64,000 bases of DNA from Streptomyces daqingensis. GTDB lineage: Bacteria > Actinomycetota > Actinomycetes > Streptomycetales > Streptomycetaceae. Positions 40,364 through 49,198 of this stretch are shown piece by piece. The notes beneath the pieces are model-generated. The model was given only the letters and a program-made list of their open reading frames with translations, did not search any database and was not told the DNA's origin. A program made the position numbers and the translations under genes. Location: contig NZ_BMMP01000004.1 of NCBI RefSeq assembly GCF_014645895.1, positions 294,040-358,039 on the forward strand, read 5' to 3'. How positions within the stretch are numbered: the stretch's first letter is position 1; every line of letters begins with the position of its first letter.

Positions 40364-41431
40364 TCATTTGTCCGGGCGCACGACGCCCTTGATCAGCAGC
40401 GAGCCCGCGCCCGCGATGGTGATCTGGCGCCCCGTGCGGGGCGCGTGGACCATCTCGCCCCCGCCCACGTACATGCCGACGTGGCTCGCGTCACGCTTGT
40501 AGATGATGAGGTCACCGGGGCGCATCTCCCGCAGCGGCACCCGCGGCAGCTGCCTCCACTGCTCCTGCGACGTCCGCGGTATCTCCTCGCCCGCCGCCTG
40601 CCACGCACGCAGGGTCAGCCCCGAGCAGTCGAACGTACGGGGACCCTCGGCGCCCCACTCGTAGTCCTTGCCGATCTGGTTCGTGGCGTAGGCGATCGCG
40701 CGCTTGCCCGCCTTCGAGGCCTTGCCGCTGATGTCGTCCAGCACGCCGGACTTCAGCCACTTCGACTGCCGCGCCCAGGCCGCCTCGTCCTCCAGCTGCC
40801 GCAGCCGCTTCAACTCGTCCTTCGCAAGGCGCGATTCGAGCTGTTCGGCCCGCTCCAGCTCCCTCTCGACCTTCTTCTTGGCCGCCGCCTTCCGCTTGCG
40901 GTTCGCCTCCAGCGCCTTCAGCTTGGCCGCGGCCTCGTCGGCGTACTTCTCCAGCTTGAACTCGCTGCGCGCGAGCGTGGTGATCACGCCCATCGCCGCC
41001 CGCTGGCCCTTCCGCATGATGAAGGCGTCACGCATGAACGCCTCCGGTGACTCGCGGAGGATCAGCCGGGCCTCGTCGGGCATCCCGCCGCTGCGGTACT
41101 GGGCGCGGGCGAGCGCGCCGGCCGTGTTCTTGTACTCGCGCTGCTTCACGCGCAGCGAGGAGGCCTTCTCCTTCAGGCTCTTCACGGCCTTCGCCTGGCT
41201 CTTCGCCCGCTCCTCGGCGCCGTTGTAGGCCTCGGCCGCCGCCTCGGCCCGGTCGTGGAGCCGGTCGATCTGCTTCTGGACGTCCTCGAGGCTCGGGCCG
41301 CTGGCACCGGACGCGCCCTCGCCGCCGTCCCGGCCGCCCGGGTCCGCGTGGGCCGTCCCCGCCGCGGGCACCGCCAGCATTCCGAGCACGCAGGCCGCCA
41401 CAACCGCCCGGTGTTTCGCCGTACCGCCCAC
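40364..41431 (-). CDS. Secreted NlpC/P60 peptidoglycan endopeptidase with coiled coil (RipA-like)
   Basis: A 355-residue exported wall hydrolase. A signal peptide (AVVAACVLGMLAVPAAGTAHA) is followed by a long Lys/Ala/Glu coiled coil (residues about 50-230) and an NlpC/P60 domain (Cys in RTFDCSGLTLRAWQAAG, His in ASHVGMYVGGGEMVHAP). It cleaves stem-peptide bonds, and the coiled coil probably restrains the enzyme or targets it to the division machinery, as in RipA and CwlO relatives. The GTG at 41431 with a purine-rich ribosome site is preferred over upstream frames. It is divergent from pstS. Confidence 0.9.
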   Translation of the reverse strand: MGGTAKHRAVVAACVLGMLAVPAAGTAHADPGGRDGGEGASGASGPSLEDVQKQIDRLHDRAEAAAEAYNGAEERAKSQAKAVKSLKEKASSLRVKQREYKNTAGALARAQYRSGGMPDEARLILRESPEAFMRDAFIMRKGQRAAMGVITTLARSEFKLEKYADEAAAKLKALEANRKRKAAAKKKVERELERAEQLESRLAKDELKRLRQLEDEAAWARQSKWLKSGVLDDISGKASKAGKRAIAYATNQIGKDYEWGAEGPRTFDCSGLTLRAWQAAGEEIPRTSQEQWRQLPRVPLREMRPGDLIIYKRDASHVGMYVGGGEMVHAPRTGRQITIAGAGSLLIKGVVRPDK

Positions 41432-41904
41432 CCTTGCCCCCTCGTGGTCACGTCCGCCGCAGGCACTGCCGCATGCGTGCCGCACCTGCCGGGTCGCGGG
41501 CGGCGGACGGCCCGTCAGAACCCGTCAACTTCCGCCCACTCAGCGGATGGTGCCACGCGCTTACCGAGAACAACAGGCCCGCAGGCGCCGCCCCGGACCC
41601 CTGAACCAGTCCCTCCGGAGCGCCCCGCGCCTGGTCACGCCGGGGAAGACCTACCCGCGGGTACTCCCCGAAAACAGGCCCCTCCGCCGCCTCGCACGGC
41701 GCCATCGAGCTGACCGCCGAGGTTCACCGCGCGTTCATTCACCTCCGTGGGCCGCTTCACCTGATCTGTCTAATTTCAGCCGTACGGAGCGCGGACTGCC
41801 CGCCTCCCGACCGGCTGCCGGGCAGCGCGCCCAGGGGCCGCCAGAACCCACAGACGTCTCGCGCGCCGCCCCGCCGGCGGGCTCCAGGAAGGAACTGAAC
41901 GAAA
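41432..41904. other. 473-base divergent region between the NlpC/P60 gene and pstS
   Basis: Contains the PHO boxes and the -10 of pstS on the right. The left 250 bases, upstream of the wall hydrolase, contain GC-rich hairpin-forming sequence and presumably its promoter and a long 5' leader. A ydaO-type cyclic-di-AMP riboswitch, frequent before Streptomyces wall hydrolases, was looked for but its conserved blocks were not convincingly found. Confidence 0.45.
41722..41765 (+). promoter_or_regulatory. PHO boxes of the pst operon
   Basis: Two adjoining 11-base units, GTTCACCGCGC (41722-41732) and GTTCATTCACC (41733-41743), match the PhoP direct-repeat consensus. A degenerate third unit in the same phase (CTTCACCTGAT) starts at 41755. 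A -10-like TAATTT lies at 41771-41776, so PhoP would bind across the -35 region and activate pstS under phosphate starvation. Confidence 0.85.
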
Positions 41905-43020
41905 GTGAAGCTTCAGCGCACGAACCGGCTTCGCGCCCTCGCGCTCGGCGCCGTCGCGGTCTCCGGCGCCCTGGTACTCACCGGCTGCGGCTCGGACGAC
42001 AACACCTCGAAGACCACCGAGAAGGCCGCCGCCGGCATCGAGTGCGACGGCAAGGGCAAGCTGCTGGCCTCCGGCTCCACGGCGCAGAAGAACGCGGTGG
42101 ACGCCTGGGTGAAGAACTACCAGGCGGCGTGCGGGAACACCCAGATCAACTACAAGGACATCGGCTCCGGCGGCGGCATCCAGGAGTGGCTGCAGGGCAC
42201 CACCGCCTTCGCCGGCTCCGACTCCGCGCTCAAGCCCGACGAGGTCGCGGCGTCGAAGAAGGTCTGCAAGGGCGGCCAGGGCGTCAACCTGCCGATGGTG
42301 GGCGGCCCGATAGCCGTCTCGTACAACCTCTCCGGCGTCGAGGACCTCGCCCTGGACGCGCCCACTCTCGCCAAGATCTTCGACTCGAAGATCAAGAAGT
42401 GGAACGACCCGGCGATCAAGAAGCTCAACCCGGGCAAGAAGCTCCCCGCCACCGACATCCAGGCCTTCCACCGCTCCGACGAGTCGGGCACGACGCAGAA
42501 CCTCGGCAAGTACCTGGGCACCGCCGCCGAGGACGACTGGAAGTACGAGGACGAGAAGTCCTGGCCCGCCGAGGGCGGCCAGTCCGCGTCGGGTTCGGCG
42601 GGCATCGCCCAGCAGGTCAAGCAGACCGACGGCGCCATCGGCTACTTCGAGCTGTCCTACGCCACCGCCAACAACCTCGACAGCGTCAAGATCGACACAG
42701 GTGCGGGCGAGCCCGTGGCGGCCACGTCCCAGAACGCCTCCAGGGCCATCGCCGACGCGAAGGTCGTCGGCAAGGGCAAGGACCTCGCGCTGGAGCTGAA
42801 CTACGCCACCAAGGCCGAGAACGCCTACCCGATCGTCCTCGTCACCTACGAGATCGCCTGCGACAAGGGCAACGAGAAGAACACCCTCGACGCCGTCAAG
42901 TCCTTCCTGTCCTACACCGCCGGTGAGGACGGCCAGAGCACGCTGACGAAGCTGGGTTACGCGCCGCTCCCCGAGGAGGTCGCGAAGAAGGTCCGCAGCA
43001 CCATCCCGGAGCTGTCCTGA
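41905..43020 (+). CDS. pstS: Phosphate ABC transporter substrate-binding lipoprotein
   Basis: A 371-residue lipoprotein with signal peptide and lipobox LTGCG. The phosphate-binding signatures GSTAQ, IGSGGGIQEWLQGTTAFAGSDSAL and RSDESGTT are intact. It captures phosphate outside the membrane and delivers it to PstCA. The GTG start has AGGAAGGA about 10 bases upstream. It is the first gene of pstSCAB and directly under PHO-box control. A 199-base gap before pstC could allow separate mRNA levels. Confidence 0.97.
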   Translation: MKLQRTNRLRALALGAVAVSGALVLTGCGSDDNTSKTTEKAAAGIECDGKGKLLASGSTAQKNAVDAWVKNYQAACGNTQINYKDIGSGGGIQEWLQGTTAFAGSDSALKPDEVAASKKVCKGGQGVNLPMVGGPIAVSYNLSGVEDLALDAPTLAKIFDSKIKKWNDPAIKKLNPGKKLPATDIQAFHRSDESGTTQNLGKYLGTAAEDDWKYEDEKSWPAEGGQSASGSAGIAQQVKQTDGAIGYFELSYATANNLDSVKIDTGAGEPVAATSQNASRAIADAKVVGKGKDLALELNYATKAENAYPIVLVTYEIACDKGNEKNTLDAVKSFLSYTAGEDGQSTLTKLGYAPLPEEVAKKVRSTIPELS

Positions 43021-43219
43021 CGGGCCGTACCCGGCCGGGACCGTGGCTGCTCCCCCGCCACGGCGCGTGACGTGGCCGGCCCGGCAGCGGGCCGGCCACC
43101 GGCGTCCGCCCCCTCCGCGGGCCACCGCCCCCGCCACCCCCGGCCTGCCCGGCGTACCCGCCGGCCGCCCGTCCGGTGCACCGCCGCCAGGGGACTCCCC
43201 GACCCAGACCGGAGACACC

Positions 43220-44233
43220 ATGGACCTCTCACACACCTCGCCGGCCCCGACGGCCCCGCCCCCGACGCCGCCGGACAGCGATCCGTCCGCCGTCAAGGGC
43301 AGGGCGGTCCACCCCGGCGACAAGATCTTCCGCGGTCTGTCCCGCGGTTCCGGCATCACGCTGCTGGTGATCATGGCGGCCATCGCCGCGTTCCTCACCT
43401 ACCGCGCGTCGATCGCCCTCTCCGCCAACTCGGCGAACTTCCTGACCGCCTTCGAGTGGAACCCCCAGGGGGATCCGCCCGCGTTCGGCATCGGCATCCT
43501 CGCCTTCGGGACGGCCGTCAGCTCGGTGATCGCGATGGTGATCGCCGTGCCCGTCGCCGTGGGCATCGCGCTGTTCATCTCGCACTACGCCCCCCGCAGG
43601 ATCGCGGCGCCGCTCGCCTACGTCATCGACCTGCTGGCCGCGGTGCCCTCCATCATCTACGGCCTGTGGGGCGCGCTCTTCCTCGTCCCCTACCTGGACG
43701 GGCTCACGCGCTGGCTGGACCGGTTCCTCGGCTGGACGACGCTCTTCGAGATGTCCAACCCGGGCAGCCCGGCACGCTCGATCTTCACCGTCGGCATCCT
43801 GCTGGCGATCATGATCCTGCCGATCATCACGAACGTCTGCCGCGAAGTCTTCCTGCAGGCACCGAAGATGTACGAGGAAGCGGCGCTGGCGCTGGGCGCC
43901 ACCCGCTGGGAGGTCATCCGCATGTCGGTGCTGCCCTTCGGCCGGTCCGGCATCATCTCCGCCTCGATGCTCGGCCTGGGACGCGCGCTGGGCGAGACCA
44001 TGGCCGTCGCGACGGTGCTCTCCCCCGGCTCCGTCTTCACCTGGCACCTTCTCGACCCCGGCAGCGGCACGTTCGCGCAGAACATCGCCGCGAAGTTCAA
44101 CGAGGCCGACGAGTTCGGACGTGACGCGCTGATCGCCTCCGGCCTCGTCCTCTTCGTCATCACCCTGCTCGTCAACGGCGCCGCCCGCTACATCATCGCC
44201 CGCCGCAAGGAGTACTCGGGGGCCGACGCATGA
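43220..44233 (+). CDS. pstC: Phosphate ABC transporter permease PstC
   Basis: A 337-residue permease with six membrane helices after a Pro-rich cytoplasmic N-terminus. The EAA loop (EEAALALGATRWEVIRMSVLPFGRSGI) that docks the ATPase is intact, as are LDLLAAVPSIIYGLWG and the C-terminal helix. The start has a GGAGAC site 5 bases upstream. It forms the channel with PstA, whose gene follows after 52 bases. Confidence 0.96.
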   Translation: MDLSHTSPAPTAPPPTPPDSDPSAVKGRAVHPGDKIFRGLSRGSGITLLVIMAAIAAFLTYRASIALSANSANFLTAFEWNPQGDPPAFGIGILAFGTAVSSVIAMVIAVPVAVGIALFISHYAPRRIAAPLAYVIDLLAAVPSIIYGLWGALFLVPYLDGLTRWLDRFLGWTTLFEMSNPGSPARSIFTVGILLAIMILPIITNVCREVFLQAPKMYEEAALALGATRWEVIRMSVLPFGRSGIISASMLGLGRALGETMAVATVLSPGSVFTWHLLDPGSGTFAQNIAAKFNEADEFGRDALIASGLVLFVITLLVNGAARYIIARRKEYSGADA

Positions 44234-44285
44234 GGCACGGAAGGGCACTTCGCCGAGCAGGCACCACCCGGGAGCGAGGGCACGT

Positions 44286-45371
44286 ATGAGCGACAACGCA
44301 CTGACGGACAGGCCGCAGGTCACCGGCCCGCCCTCCGCCGGCCCCTCCCTGGCCCGCCGGCGCCTGCCGCGCTGGACCCCGGCGCTGGTCGTCCTGGTCT
44401 CGGTGGGCCTGGGCGTCGGCGGGGGCAGCCTCGCCGGCTGGGAGAGCCGCGTCCAGCAGGGGCTGATCGCCGCCCTGCTGTCCGTGATCGTCACCTACGC
44501 GCTGACGAGCCTCGTCGAGGACTCCCGCCAGGCCAGGGACAAGGTCGCGACGAGCGTCGTGTGGGTCTGCTTCGCCGCCGCCGTGGTCCCCCTGGTCTCC
44601 CTCGCCTGGACGACCGTCAGCCGCGGCGCGGAACTCCTCGACGGCTACTTCCTCTCCCACTCGATGGGCGGCATGACCAACATCGAGGAAGGCGGCGGCG
44701 TCTACCACGCGTTCCTCGGCACCGTCGAACAGGTCGGTCTGGCAACGCTGATGGCCGCCCCCGTCGGACTGCTCACGGCCGTCTACCTCGTCGAGTACGG
44801 CCGTGGCCGGCTCGCGCAGGCGGTGACCTTCTTCGTCGACGTCATGACGGGCATCCCGTCCATCGTCGCCGGACTGTTCGTCCTCGCCTTCTGGAACCTC
44901 GGACTCGGTTTCGGCCCCTCGGGATTCGCCGGCTCCATGGCGCTGGCGATCCTGATGATGCCCGTCGTGGTGCGCTCCACCGAGGAGATGCTGAAGCTCG
45001 TCCCGAACGAACTGCGGGAGGCGTCGCTGGCGTTGGGCGTTCCGAAGTGGCGCACCGTCCTCAAGGTCGTACTGCCCACGTCCATGGGCGGCATCGCCAC
45101 CGGCGTGATGCTCGCCGTCGCCCGCATCGCCGGCGAGACGGCACCCGTGATGCTGCTCGTCTTCGGCAACCCGCTGATCAACCCCAACCCGTTCTCAGGC
45201 GCGCAGGAATCGCTCCCGCTCTACGTCTGGAACCAGTACAAGCTCGGCAACGCGGCCAGCATCGACCGCGCCTGGGCCGGAGCGCTCACGCTGATCGCGT
45301 TCGTGATGCTCCTGAATCTGCTGGCGCGCGGTATCGCCCGCTGGAAAGCGCCCAAGGGGGCGGGCCGTTGA
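44286..45371 (+). CDS. pstA: Phosphate ABC transporter permease PstA
   Basis: A 361-residue permease partner of PstC. The EAA-type loop [26 protein letters not shown] and the block [19 protein letters not shown] are clear. An extended N-terminal region with two extra hydrophobic segments precedes the transport core, as is usual in actinomycetes. The third gene of the operon, it is followed 80 bases later by pstB. Confidence 0.96.
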   Translation: MSDNALTDRPQVTGPPSAGPSLARRRLPRWTPALVVLVSVGLGVGGGSLAGWESRVQQGLIAALLSVIVTYALTSLVEDSRQARDKVATSVVWVCFAAAVVPLVSLAWTTVSRGAELLDGYFLSHSMGGMTNIEEGGGVYHAFLGTVEQVGLATLMAAPVGLLTAVYLVEYGRGRLAQAVTFFVDVMTGIPSIVAGLFVLAFWNLGLGFGPSGFAGSMALAILMMPVVVRSTEEMLKLVPNELREASLALGVPKWRTVLKVVLPTSMGGIATGVMLAVARIAGETAPVMLLVFGNPLINPNPFSGAQESLPLYVWNQYKLGNAASIDRAWAGALTLIAFVMLLNLLARGIARWKAPKGAGR

Positions 45372-45451
45372 GTCCCGGCCCGGCCGCCCCCACGCCCCGG
45401 GCGCCCGCTCACGCGCCCTCCCGCACGCACCCCGAGAAAGCGACTGACACC

Positions 45452-46228
45452 ATGGCCAAGCGAATCGACGTCAGCGGCCTCACCGCCTTCTACGGCGGTC
45501 ACCGGGCCATCGACGACATCTCCATGAGCGTCGAACCCCGCTCCGTCACGGCCTTCATCGGCCCGTCCGGCTGCGGCAAGTCGACCCTCCTGCGCACCCT
45601 CAACCGCATGCACGAAGTCACCCCCGGCGGCCGGGTGGAGGGCAAGGTGATGCTGGACCACGAGGACCTGTACGGGACGAGCGTGGACCCCGTCGCCGTG
45701 CGCCGCACCATCGGCATGGTCTTCCAGCGGCCCAACCCCTTCCCGACGATGTCGATCTACGACAACGTCGCGGCCGGGCTGCGCCTGAACGGCGACTTCA
45801 GGAAGAAGGAACTCGACGGCATCGTCGAGAAGTCCCTCAAGGGCGCCAACCTGTGGAACGAGGTCAAGGACCGCCTCGGGAAGCCCGGTTCGGGTCTCTC
45901 CGGAGGCCAGCAGCAGCGGCTGTGCATCGCCCGCGCCATCGCCGTGCAGCCGCAGGTGCTGCTGATGGACGAGCCGTGCTCGGCCCTCGACCCGATCTCC
46001 ACGCTGGCGATCGAGGACCTCATCGGCGAGCTGAAGTCCCGCTTCACGATCGTCATCGTCACGCACAACATGCAGCAGGCGGCACGGGTTTCGGACCGTA
46101 CGGCCTTCTTCAACCTCTCCGCGGTCGGCCGGCCCGGCAAGCTCATCGAAATCGACGACACCGAGCGGATCTTCTCCAACCCGTCGGTGCAGGCCACCGA
46201 GGACTACATCTCGGGCCGCTTCGGCTGA
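45452..46228 (+). CDS. pstB: Phosphate ABC transporter ATPase PstB
   Basis: A 258-residue ABC ATPase that energises phosphate import. Walker [10 protein letters not shown], signature [16 protein letters not shown], Walker [13 protein letters not shown] and the switch His in IVIVTHNM are all present. The ATG is in family register. Last gene of pstSCAB; a hairpin follows 91 bases downstream. PstB is also the usual link to PhoU-type signalling. Confidence 0.97.
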   Translation: MAKRIDVSGLTAFYGGHRAIDDISMSVEPRSVTAFIGPSGCGKSTLLRTLNRMHEVTPGGRVEGKVMLDHEDLYGTSVDPVAVRRTIGMVFQRPNPFPTMSIYDNVAAGLRLNGDFRKKELDGIVEKSLKGANLWNEVKDRLGKPGSGLSGGQQQRLCIARAIAVQPQVLLMDEPCSALDPISTLAIEDLIGELKSRFTIVIVTHNMQQAARVSDRTAFFNLSAVGRPGKLIEIDDTERIFSNPSVQATEDYISGRFG

Positions 46229-46319
46229 TCCGCGGGCACCGGTGCCGAGCCGAGCGGACGGCGACCGCGCCTTCGCGGTGACCGCTGGCTCACGGCGCCG
46301 CACGGCGGTGCCGACAGCA

Positions 46320-46350
46320 GGGCTCGCCCCCGCTCAGCGGAGGCGAGCCC
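46320..46350. terminator. Hairpin between pstB and the convergent pit gene
   Basis: Arms GGGCTCGCC (46320-46328) and GGCGAGCCC (46342-46350) pair perfectly, with a further CCGCT/AGCGG inner pairing in the loop. It sits between convergent genes and can serve both. Confidence 0.65.
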
Positions 46351-46383
46351 GTCGTGCTGCGTGAGCCTCGCGGCCCGGGAAGG

Positions 46384-47379
46384 TCAGCCGAAGAAGAGCA
46401 GGATCGACCAGTAGCTGAGCGCCGCCACCGTTGCGGCGGCCGGCATGGTGATGAACCATCCCGCGACGATGTTCCCGGCGACTCCCCAGCGCACCGCGGA
46501 GACCCGCTTCGTCGCGCCCACGCCCATGATCGCGGAGGTGATGACGTGCGTGGTGGAGATCGGTGCGCTGAACATGAAGGACGCCGTGTACATCACGGAG
46601 GCGGCAGTCGTCTCCGCGGCGAAGCCCTGCGGCGGGTCGAGTTCGATGATCCGGCGCCCCAGCGTCCGCATGATCCGCCAGCCGCCGGCGTACGTGCCCA
46701 GCGAAAGCATTCCCGCGCAGGCGAACTTGACCCACAGCGGAATTCCCTTGTCGTCCTGCACATCCGCGATGCTCAGGGCCAGCACCACGATGCCCATCGT
46801 CTTCTGCGCGTCCTGCAGGCCGTGCCCCAGTGCCATTCCCGCCGCGGAGACCGTCTGCGCGATGCGGAAACCCCGCTTCGCACGGTGCGGGCTGGAGCGG
46901 CGGAACAGCCACAGGATGACGACCATCACCAGGTAGCCCAGCGCCATCCCGACGATCGGTGAGAGGAACATCGGCAGGACGATCTTCTCGATCACACCGG
47001 ACCAGATGACGACCGTGCCACCTGCAAGTGCGGCACCGACCATGCCGCCGAACAGGGCGTGGGAGGAGGAGGACGGCAGCCCGAAGTACCACGTGATCAG
47101 GTTCCACACGATCGCGCCGACGAGCGCGGCGAAGAGGATGGCCATTCCGCTCCGCCCGTGCGGCGTCTCGATCAAGCCCTTGCTCACGGTCTTCGCGACG
47201 GAACTGCCGAGGAAGGCGCCGGCCAGGTTCATCACGGCCGCCATGGCCAGCGCGGCGCGGGGCGTCAGCGCACGCGTCGAGACCGAGGTGGCGATCGCGT
47301 TGGCCGAGTCGTGGAAGCCGTTCGTATACGTGAAGAAGAGCGCGACCCCGATGGTCACGATGAGAGCGAACGTGTCCAC
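46384..47379 (-). CDS. pitH1: Low-affinity phosphate (metal-phosphate) transporter Pit
   Basis: A 331-residue PiT-family carrier with about ten membrane helices. Both inverted PD001131-type repeats are visible: FTYTNGFHDSANAIATSVSTRAL near the start, with GLPSSSSHALFGGMVGA, and MYTASFMFSAPISTTHVITSAIMGVGATKR near the end. It imports metal-phosphate complexes by proton symport. It is encoded 6 bases after a PhoU-like gene, as in S. coelicolor (pitH1, SCO4138, recalled), and is convergent with pst. Confidence 0.93.
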   Translation of the reverse strand: MDTFALIVTIGVALFFTYTNGFHDSANAIATSVSTRALTPRAALAMAAVMNLAGAFLGSSVAKTVSKGLIETPHGRSGMAILFAALVGAIVWNLITWYFGLPSSSSHALFGGMVGAALAGGTVVIWSGVIEKIVLPMFLSPIVGMALGYLVMVVILWLFRRSSPHRAKRGFRIAQTVSAAGMALGHGLQDAQKTMGIVVLALSIADVQDDKGIPLWVKFACAGMLSLGTYAGGWRIMRTLGRRIIELDPPQGFAAETTAASVMYTASFMFSAPISTTHVITSAIMGVGATKRVSAVRWGVAGNIVAGWFITMPAAATVAALSYWSILLFFG

Positions 47380-47385
47380 GAGTGG

Positions 47386-48006
47386 TCAGGACTCCTTGAC
47401 CGCGATGGTCTCGACCGTGTTGGCCACGTGCTCGAAGGCGTCCGCCGCCTCCTCCAGCACGTCCACGACCTGCTTCAGCTTCATGACGTCCATCGCGTCG
47501 TACTTGCCGTTGAAGAGGTGGGCGAGCAGCTTGCGGTGGATCTGGTCCGCCTGGTTCTCAAGGCGGTTGACCTCGATCCAGTACTCGGTGAGGTTCTCCA
47601 TGGTGCGCAGGTGCGGCATGGCCTCGGCCGTCAGCTCGGCCGCACGCGCCAGCACCTCGATCTGCTGCTCGACGCCCTTGGGCAGGTCCTCGATCTCGTA
47701 GAGCACGACGAGATCGACGGCCTCCTCCATGAAGTCCATGATGTCGTCGAGCGAGGAGGCCAGCTTGTAGATGTCCTCCCGGTCGAAGGGCGTGATGAAG
47801 GAGGAGTTGAGCTGGTGGAAGATCGCGTGCGTCGCGTCGTCCCCCGCGTGCTCCGCGGCACGCATACGCTCGGCGATCTCGGCGCGTGCGGAGGATTCCG
47901 CCCCGAGCAGTTCCATCAGGAGTCTCGAGCCCGTGACGATGTTGTCCGCGGAGGCCGCGAACATGTCGTAGAAGCTCGTCTCCCTTGGGGTCAGACGAAA
48001 GCGCAC
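47386..48006 (-). CDS. PhoU-like (DUF47) regulator of Pit
   Basis: A 206-residue all-helical DUF47 protein (FYDMFAASADNIVTGSRLLMELLG, EHAGDDATHAIFHQLNSSFITPFDREDIYKLASSLDDIMDFMEEAVDLVVLYEI). Acidic E/DxxxD pairs that bind metal clusters in PhoU folds are present. It sits upstream of pit in the same operon with a 6-base gap, and partners of this type adjust Pit activity or respond to phosphate. GTG start. Confidence 0.92.
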   Translation of the reverse strand: MRFRLTPRETSFYDMFAASADNIVTGSRLLMELLGAESSARAEIAERMRAAEHAGDDATHAIFHQLNSSFITPFDREDIYKLASSLDDIMDFMEEAVDLVVLYEIEDLPKGVEQQIEVLARAAELTAEAMPHLRTMENLTEYWIEVNRLENQADQIHRKLLAHLFNGKYDAMDVMKLKQVVDVLEEAADAFEHVANTVETIAVKES

Positions 48007-48140
48007 TGGAGATCCTCGGGGTCCATCGGTGACGGTCTCGTTGATGCTAAGCGCATCATCCGGCCACGGCGAGGCGGCCTCAGACAGTGTCGCCCATAGC
48101 TCACTCTGCCCTGAACCGCCCTCCCCGAATCCGCTACGCT

Positions 48141-48157
48141 ATACCCACGAGGGGTAT
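48141..48157. promoter_or_regulatory. CsoR operator
   Basis: ATACCC-ACGAG-GGGTAT (48141-48146 and 48152-48157) is the G/C-tract palindrome typical of copper-sensing CsoR sites. It lies 110 bases before csoR and suits copper-relieved autoregulation. Confidence 0.75.
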
Positions 48158-48267
48158 CTTTCCAGGCTTTCGGGACAGTGCGTACTACCGTGCATTTCCG
48201 GCCATTTCAGGCCCTTCTACGTACGCGATCGCGCACCGCCCCGCGCCCACTGACCACGGGAGGCACC

Positions 48268-48627
48268 ATGACGACGGCCGGAGCCGACGACGGGCGGAGC
48301 ACCACCGCCGGCGAGGACCCCTGCGCCGCCCACGCCGCCACCGGCGAGCACGGCTACACCAAGGAGAAGGACGCCCACCTCAAGCGCCTCCGCCGCATCG
48401 AGGGCCAGGTGCGGGGCCTGCAGCGCATGGTCGAGGAGGACGTGTACTGCATCGACGTCCTCACCCAGGTCTCGGCGTCCACGAAGGCGCTGCAGTCCTT
48501 CGCGCTCCAGCTCCTGCAGGAGCACCTGCGGCATTGCGTGGCACACGCCGCGAAAGAGGGCGGCACGGAGATGGACGAGAAGGTCGAGGAGGCGACGGCA
48601 GCCGTCGCGCGCCTGCTGCGCACCTAG
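48268..48627 (+). CDS. csoR: Copper-sensing repressor CsoR
   Basis: A 119-residue DUF156 helical repressor nearly identical in its core to S. lividans CsoR (HLKRLRRIEGQVRGLQRMVEEDVYCIDVLTQVSASTKALQSFALQLLQEHLRHC). The Cu(I) ligands C61, H86 and C90 reproduce the x-Cys-His-Cys set with the correct spacing (25 and 4 residues). Apo-protein represses copper export genes and itself; Cu(I) releases it. The start follows GGGAGG. No copper chaperone or ATPase genes are adjacent, so its targets lie elsewhere. Confidence 0.95.
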   Translation: MTTAGADDGRSTTAGEDPCAAHAATGEHGYTKEKDAHLKRLRRIEGQVRGLQRMVEEDVYCIDVLTQVSASTKALQSFALQLLQEHLRHCVAHAAKEGGTEMDEKVEEATAAVARLLRT

Positions 48628-48769
48628 CCGCCGCGACCGATCGGGACGTAACACCCGGAACGCCAGGACCCCCGCACGGCGGAAGTGGCGGATCACACAC
48701 GAGCACGAACGCCGCTTACGGCGCACAGCGGGACGATTCGCCCACCTCTCGCAGGCACCACGGGGCTCG

Positions 48770-49069
48770 TCAGGAACGCCGGTGCGGCGACGCGGCCGCC
48801 CGGCCGCCGGAAGCCTGGCCCCTGGCCTGCGTGGAGCGCGCCACCGGGCGCTGAACCGACCGCCAGGCCGTCTCGTCGACGTCGCCCGGGACCGTGCCGA
48901 GCACCTCGTCGATACGTGCCACGCTCAGCCTCTCCTCGCCGGCCGCCTCCGCCGCCGAGGCGGCGATCATCAGCTCGCCGCACAGCTCGATCTCGGCGAG
49001 GGCCACGTGGTCCTGGACGACAGAACCCCGCGAACCACGACCGGGCACACCGGGAACGCTGCCAGGCAC
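48770..49069 (-). CDS. Conserved small protein, function unknown
   Basis: A 99-residue protein starting with GTG, 8 bases after a strong GAGGAGG site. It has a flexible N-terminus (VPGSVPGVPGRGSRGS), a helical core (HVALAEIELCGELMIAASAAEAAGEERLSVARIDEVLG) and a basic, Ala/Arg-rich tail. The core resembles a conserved streptomycete protein of unknown role (recalled); its single cysteine lies in ELCGEL. An upstream in-frame extension is not supported by any ribosome site. Confidence 0.7.
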   Translation of the reverse strand: MPGSVPGVPGRGSRGSVVQDHVALAEIELCGELMIAASAAEAAGEERLSVARIDEVLGTVPGDVDETAWRSVQRPVARSTQARGQASGGRAAASPHRRS

Positions 49070-49198
49070 ACGCACCACCTCCTCGTGTATCCCCACAGTA
49101 GGGACGGGCGCACCCTCCGCGCATGGCAAATCCGGACCATTTCGAACCCGCGACCGCGACCGAGGCGTCCGTTGCGGAGCCATGGGCCCCGCAACTCC

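Noticed and set aside
41432..41700. Possible ydaO (cyclic-di-AMP) riboswitch upstream of the NlpC/P60 wall hydrolase
   Set aside because: The region is long and structured, but the conserved GAAUC, GGGAACC-like and GGGUGAA blocks could not be placed in order; a covariance-model search would settle it.
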